Below, piece after piece: positions 61,272-64,000 of a stretch of 64,000 nucleotides of DNA (positions are counted from its first letter, which is position 1; each line of letters opens with the position of its first letter). Position numbers and translations under genes: made by a program. The DNA is from Myceligenerans salitolerans (GTDB lineage Bacteria; Actinomycetota; Actinomycetes; Actinomycetales; Cellulomonadaceae): the NCBI RefSeq assembly GCF_017349295.1, contig NZ_JAFMPK010000027.1, forward strand, positions 124,001-188,000. Reading direction: 5' to 3'. The notes below the pieces were generated by a model. That model saw only the letters and a list, made by a program, of their open reading frames with translations. It was not told the origin of the DNA and made no database searches.

Positions 61272-62206
61272 CCGTCCTCATCGATCCGCCGGCGTGGCCG
61301 GCGCACGGCACGCTGTTCTCCCACCTGGTGTCGGACGCCTCCCTGATCGAGCTGCGCGGCTTCGCGCGCGCCGCCGGGGTCCCGGACCGTGCCTTCGACC
61401 TGGACCACTACGACGTCCCGGAATCCCGTTACGGGGCTCTCGTCGCGGCGGGCGCGGTCCCGGTGCCGGGCGGCGAGCTGGCCCGCCGCCTGGCCTCCTC
61501 CGGCCTGCGCGTCCCCGGGGTCGAACGCGCCGGCAGCAAGGCGGGAACGCTGCTGTCCCGCTGGGGTGCGCTCCACCCGGCGGCGTCGGCGGTGCCGCGC
61601 GACGCCTGGCGCGGCGTGGGTGAGGAGCTGATCGCGCGATGGCGGGAACCGCACCGGACGTACCACACGACCTTCCACCTCTCCTCGGCGCTGGACGCTC
61701 TCGACGTGCTCCTCGCCGATGCCGGTGCGGCGGGGGACCCGGTACCGCCGCGGACCGCGTGGCGGGCCCGGGTCGCCCTGTGGTTCCACGACGCCGTGCA
61801 CGACGGTGCCACGCCGGCCGACGAGCGCGCGTCCGCGGCGCTGGTCCACGACCTCCTGGGCGCGGTGGCACCGCCGGGGCGGGCCGACCGTGACGAGATC
61901 GCCCGCCTGGTCCTGGTGACCGCCGACCATGCCCCGGACCCCGACGACCTGGCCGGCTGCCTCGTCAGCGACGCGGACCTGGCCGTGCTCGGCGGCGCCC
62001 CCGCCGCCTACGTCCGCTACACCCATCAGGTGCGCGCCGAGTACGCCCGGGTCCCCGGTCCGCTCTTCCGCCGCGGCCGTGCCCGGGTGCTGCGCGGCCT
62101 GCTCGGTGACGGCGACCTCTTCCGCACCGGCTGGGGCCGGGCCCGCTGGGAGGCGTCGGCGGCGGCGAACCTGGCCGCGGAGCTGCGCTCGCTGGGCTCC
62201 GGGTGA
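61268..62206 (+). CDS. DUF4031 domain fused to HD-type metal-dependent phosphohydrolase-like domain
   Basis: 312 residues. The first ~80 match DUF4031: TVLIDPPAWPAHGTLFSHLV, LRGFARAAGVPDRAFDLDHYD and ARRLASSGLRVP. The rest is a predicted HD-superfamily domain with the metal residues in order: His of YHTTFHLSSALD, His-Asp of VALWFHDAVHDG, His of VTADHAPDPDD and Asp of LVSDADLAVLGG. Arg-rich ends (FRRGRARVLRGLLGDGDLFR) follow. GTG 61268 overlaps the ackA stop by 4 bp, so it is translationally coupled to acetate metabolism. The substrate is unknown; both domains are described mainly as uncharacterised. Confidence 0.82.
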   Translation: MTVLIDPPAWPAHGTLFSHLVSDASLIELRGFARAAGVPDRAFDLDHYDVPESRYGALVAAGAVPVPGGELARRLASSGLRVPGVERAGSKAGTLLSRWGALHPAASAVPRDAWRGVGEELIARWREPHRTYHTTFHLSSALDALDVLLADAGAAGDPVPPRTAWRARVALWFHDAVHDGATPADERASAALVHDLLGAVAPPGRADRDEIARLVLVTADHAPDPDDLAGCLVSDADLAVLGGAPAAYVRYTHQVRAEYARVPGPLFRRGRARVLRGLLGDGDLFRTGWGRARWEASAAANLAAELRSLGSG

Positions 62207-62217
62207 CACGCGGAGCG

Positions 62218-62235
62218 ACACGCGGGCGCGCGTGT
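62218..62235 (+). terminator. Short hairpin after the ackA operon
   Basis: ACACGCG / CGCGTGT with a 4-nt loop, 12 bp after the DUF4031-HD stop. The next gene has its own -10, so termination here is plausible. Confidence 0.4.
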
Positions 62236-62261
62236 GATCGGCGGTGTCCGGCACCGGGCGG

Positions 62262-62267
62262 TAGGTT
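62262..62267 (+). promoter_or_regulatory. -10 element for the DUF218 gene (leaderless)
   Basis: TAGGTT followed by 6 nt and GTG 62274. Confidence 0.45.
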
Positions 62268-62273
62268 GCCCCC

Positions 62274-62960
62274 GTGGCCATCCCCGTGAACCCCCGTCTG
62301 AGATTCCTGCGGCGGGTGTTCGACGTCGTCGCCATCGCCGTGGGCGTGGTCACGCTGCCGGTCGCGTTGCCGGTCTTCTGGGTCCAGGCCGTGGGCCACT
62401 CCCGCGTGGTGAGTGCCGCCGACGCGCCCGAGGCGGACGCCGTCGTCGTGCTCGGCGCCGGGCTGCGGGCGGACGGGACGCCGTCCACCTACCTGCGCCG
62501 GCGTGTCGAGGCGGGAGCCGCGCTGTACCGGTCGGGCCGGGCCGACCAGGTCATCCTCTCCGGCGATGCCCACGCCCTGCCGGGCGGAGGGCTCTACGAC
62601 GAACCGGGCTCGATGCGCGCCTACATCCTCACGCTCGGCGTACCCGACGACGCGCTGGTCCTCGACCGCGAGGGGTTCGACACGGACGCGACCTGCCGCC
62701 GGGCCCGCGACGAGTACGGCGTCCGGACGGCCGTCGTCGTCACGCAGGACTACCACCTGCGCAGGGCGCTGTTCACCTGCCGGTACGCCGGCCTGGACGC
62801 GCTCGGCGTCGGTGTGAGCAGCGAGAGCGTGACCCCGGTCAAGGCGCTCCTCGCATGGAAGCTGCGCGAGATCCCCGCGAGCTGGAAGGCGGCGCTGGAG
62901 TCGGTGCTCCACCGGCGGTCGGCGGACCACACGGACTCGCCCGTGGGCGGGAGCCGCTGA
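62274..62960 (+). CDS. DUF218 (YdcF/SanA-like) membrane-anchored protein
   Basis: 228 residues. One N-terminal membrane helix (about 15-38) is followed by the DUF218 domain: ADAVVVLGAGLRADGTPSTY, LRRRVEAGAALYRSGRADQV, ILSGDAHALPGGG, DREGFDTDATCRRARDEYGV and VVVTQDYHLRRALFTCRYAG. The Asp/Gly-rich and QDYH motifs are the family's core. SanA proteins affect envelope permeability and vancomycin sensitivity in Gram-negatives; the role here is unknown. GTG 62274 is fixed by the TAGGTT element. Convergent with a response regulator gene (22 bp). Confidence 0.88.
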   Translation: MAIPVNPRLRFLRRVFDVVAIAVGVVTLPVALPVFWVQAVGHSRVVSAADAPEADAVVVLGAGLRADGTPSTYLRRRVEAGAALYRSGRADQVILSGDAHALPGGGLYDEPGSMRAYILTLGVPDDALVLDREGFDTDATCRRARDEYGVRTAVVVTQDYHLRRALFTCRYAGLDALGVGVSSESVTPVKALLAWKLREIPASWKAALESVLHRRSADHTDSPVGGSR

Positions 62961-62982
62961 GCCCCGGGGCCGGCCCGGCCTC

Positions 62983-63621
62983 TCAGAGGTCGATCAGGCC
63001 CGCCTGGTAGGCACGGACCACCGCCTGGGTGCGGTCGCGGGCACCCAGCTTCGCGAGCGCCGACGAGACATGGGTACGGACCGTCTCCACCCCCACCACG
63101 AGCGACGCGGCGATCTCCGCGTTGGTCAGACCGTCGGCGACCAGGATGAGCACCTCACGCTCCCGGGCGGTCAGGCGCACGCCCGCCCCGGCCCCGCGGG
63201 GCCGTGACCGGACCAGGCGACGGACAGCGTCCGGGAACAGCAGACTCTGCCCGCCGGCCACGGTGCGCACCGCCTGCACCATCTCGTCGGCGCCGGCGCG
63301 CTTGAGCAGGAACCCCGACGCGCCGGCCTGCAGCGCGTCCAGCACGTGGTCGTCGTGCTCGAAGGTGGTCACGACGAGAACGCGGGGCGGCGTGGGCAGC
63401 CGCAGCACCAGCTCGGTCGCGCGGATCCCGTCCACGCCGGGCATACGTACGTCCATGCAGACCACGTCCGGCCGTACGTCCCGGGCGAGAGAGACCGCCT
63501 CGGCACCGTCGCCGGCCTCGGCGACGACCTCCAGGTCCGGCTCGCCGTCCAGGATCAGCCGTATGCCGCCCCGTACCAGGGGCTCGTCGTCGGCGAGCAG
63601 CACCCGCACGTGGTCAACCAT
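62983..63621 (-). CDS. NarL/LuxR-family response regulator
   Basis: 212 residues. The receiver domain begins VRVLLADDEPLVRGGIRLIL, with the phosphoacceptor Asp in VVCMDVRMPGVDG, the Thr of LVVTTFEHDD and the Lys of GFLLKRAGADE. The LuxR DNA-binding domain is LTAREREVLILVADGLTNAE followed by VGVETVRTHVSSALAKL. ATG 63621 overlaps the stop of the upstream kinase gene by 8 bp, so they form an operon. The genes regulated are not known; the closest types are DesR/NarL-like actinobacterial regulators. Confidence 0.94.
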   Translation of the reverse strand: MVDHVRVLLADDEPLVRGGIRLILDGEPDLEVVAEAGDGAEAVSLARDVRPDVVCMDVRMPGVDGIRATELVLRLPTPPRVLVVTTFEHDDHVLDALQAGASGFLLKRAGADEMVQAVRTVAGGQSLLFPDAVRRLVRSRPRGAGAGVRLTAREREVLILVADGLTNAEIAASLVVGVETVRTHVSSALAKLGARDRTQAVVRAYQAGLIDL

Positions 63622-64000
63622 TCCGTTCCTCTCCTCCGGCCGCTCCGGGCGGCCGCGGTTCCCGGGCCGTGGCGGTGGCCGACGACGCGGTGAGGTGCGG
63701 CAGGCGGACGGACAGCAGCCAGCGTCCGGCCTCGTCCTCCGGTCCGTCGGCGTGTGCCACGACCCCTGCCTCCGCGCTCCCGCCGAAGAGCGAAGCCCGT
63801 TCCCGGATGCCCGCCAGCCCGCGACCGCCGTCCCGCGTGGCCGCCCCGGGTGCCACGGCGTTGCTCACCCGCACGACCACCTCCTGCTCCGTGTGCCCGA
63901 CGGCGAGCTTCACCTCGCCGGGCGCCCCGTGCCGCCGCGCGTTCGTCAGCCCTTCGGTCACGACGCGGACCACCGTACGGTGCAGCAGCGGCGGGAGGCC
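63614..64000 (-). CDS. Sensor histidine kinase, C-terminal part (5' end outside window)
   Basis: The frame is open to the window edge at 64000, so only the ATPase part is visible (about 128 residues). LPPLLHRTVVRVVTEGLTNARRHG is the N-box of HisKA_3-type (NarX/DesK-like) kinases, followed by GGRGLAGIRERASLFGG (G-box) and RWLLSVRLPHL at the end of the ATPase fold. The C-terminus TASSATATAREPRPPGAAGG is disordered. It partners the response regulator 62983-63621, with an 8-bp overlap. Sensor domain and signal cannot be judged. Confidence 0.9.
   Translation of the reverse strand, partial: GLPPLLHRTVVRVVTEGLTNARRHGAPGEVKLAVGHTEQEVVVRVSNAVAPGAATRDGGRGLAGIRERASLFGGSAEAGVVAHADGPEDEAGRWLLSVRLPHLTASSATATAREPRPPGAAGGEERNG

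Overview
The window is very GC-rich, densely coded DNA with short intergenic gaps, many GTG starts and many 4-bp start/stop overlaps. The gene content (sucCD, DUF6350, purN and purH in a row; APS reductase plus ferredoxin sulfite reductase; PcrA with its C-terminal barrel; a LiaFSR/EsrISR-like PspC system; DUF3817 beside guaA; phosphoketolase-pta-ackA) points to an actinobacterium of the order Micrococcales. Promicromonosporaceae or Cellulomonadaceae seem most likely, but this is inferred from gene content only. I see no rRNA, tRNA, insertion sequence, prophage or CRISPR array; it looks like a chromosomal segment.

Layout: 1-0.6 kb, the end of a flavoprotein reductase gene. 0.6-8.5 kb, a minus-strand block running sucC, sucD, DUF6350, purN, a BCCT osmolyte transporter and purH; the transporter sits between purN and purH with its own strong terminator. 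8.7-12.2 kb, a divergent sugar pair (AGE-family epimerase/isomerase and GH36 alpha-galactosidase) around a LacI-type palindrome. 12.2-16.8 kb, an acyltransferase-3/SGNH protein and pcrA. 16.8-30.0 kb, an envelope or exopolysaccharide locus: a five-gene translationally coupled minus-strand operon (lipoprotein, secreted beta-propeller, GT2, GT4, Wzy-like polymerase), a divergent four-gene plus-strand operon (GT2, chain-length regulator/BY-kinase, Wzx-like flippase, APH-fold phosphotransferase) and a convergent sulfotransferase-GT4 pair. 30.1-33.0 kb, a glucose-dehydrogenase-like MDR gene coupled to a GH15 hydrolase. 33.1-37.3 kb, the sulfite reductase, APS reductase and siroheme synthase operon, preceded by a candidate Cys-containing leader peptide and hairpin. 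37.4-42.1 kb, a small membrane protein, a serine hydrolase, a GT4 and the priming phosphoglycosyl transferase for exopolysaccharide. 42.1-47.5 kb, an ElaA-like acetyltransferase, DUF456, and a PspC-histidine kinase/response regulator pair divergent from a PspC/LiaF-like operon, closed by a 28-bp-stem terminator. 47.5-55.0 kb, prepilin peptidase, GT4, guaA, DUF3817, an unrecognised membrane protein, a MalY-type lyase and SURF1. 55.3-62.2 kb, phosphoketolase, pta, ackA and a DUF4031-HD protein. 62.3-64.0 kb, a DUF218 protein and a NarL-type two-component pair running off the window.

How genes work together: the priming transferase, glycosyltransferases, flippase, polymerase and BY-kinase form a nearly complete Wzx/Wzy assembly line. 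The sulfotransferase and the secreted propeller/lipoprotein pair suggest a sulfated surface polymer with dedicated extracellular partners; this is inference. Phosphoketolase, Pta and AckA form a route from xylulose-5-P or fructose-6-P to acetate with ATP gain. At least eleven genes show a TANNNT-like -10 element 6-8 nt before the start codon, which suggests widespread leaderless transcription and decides several start choices.
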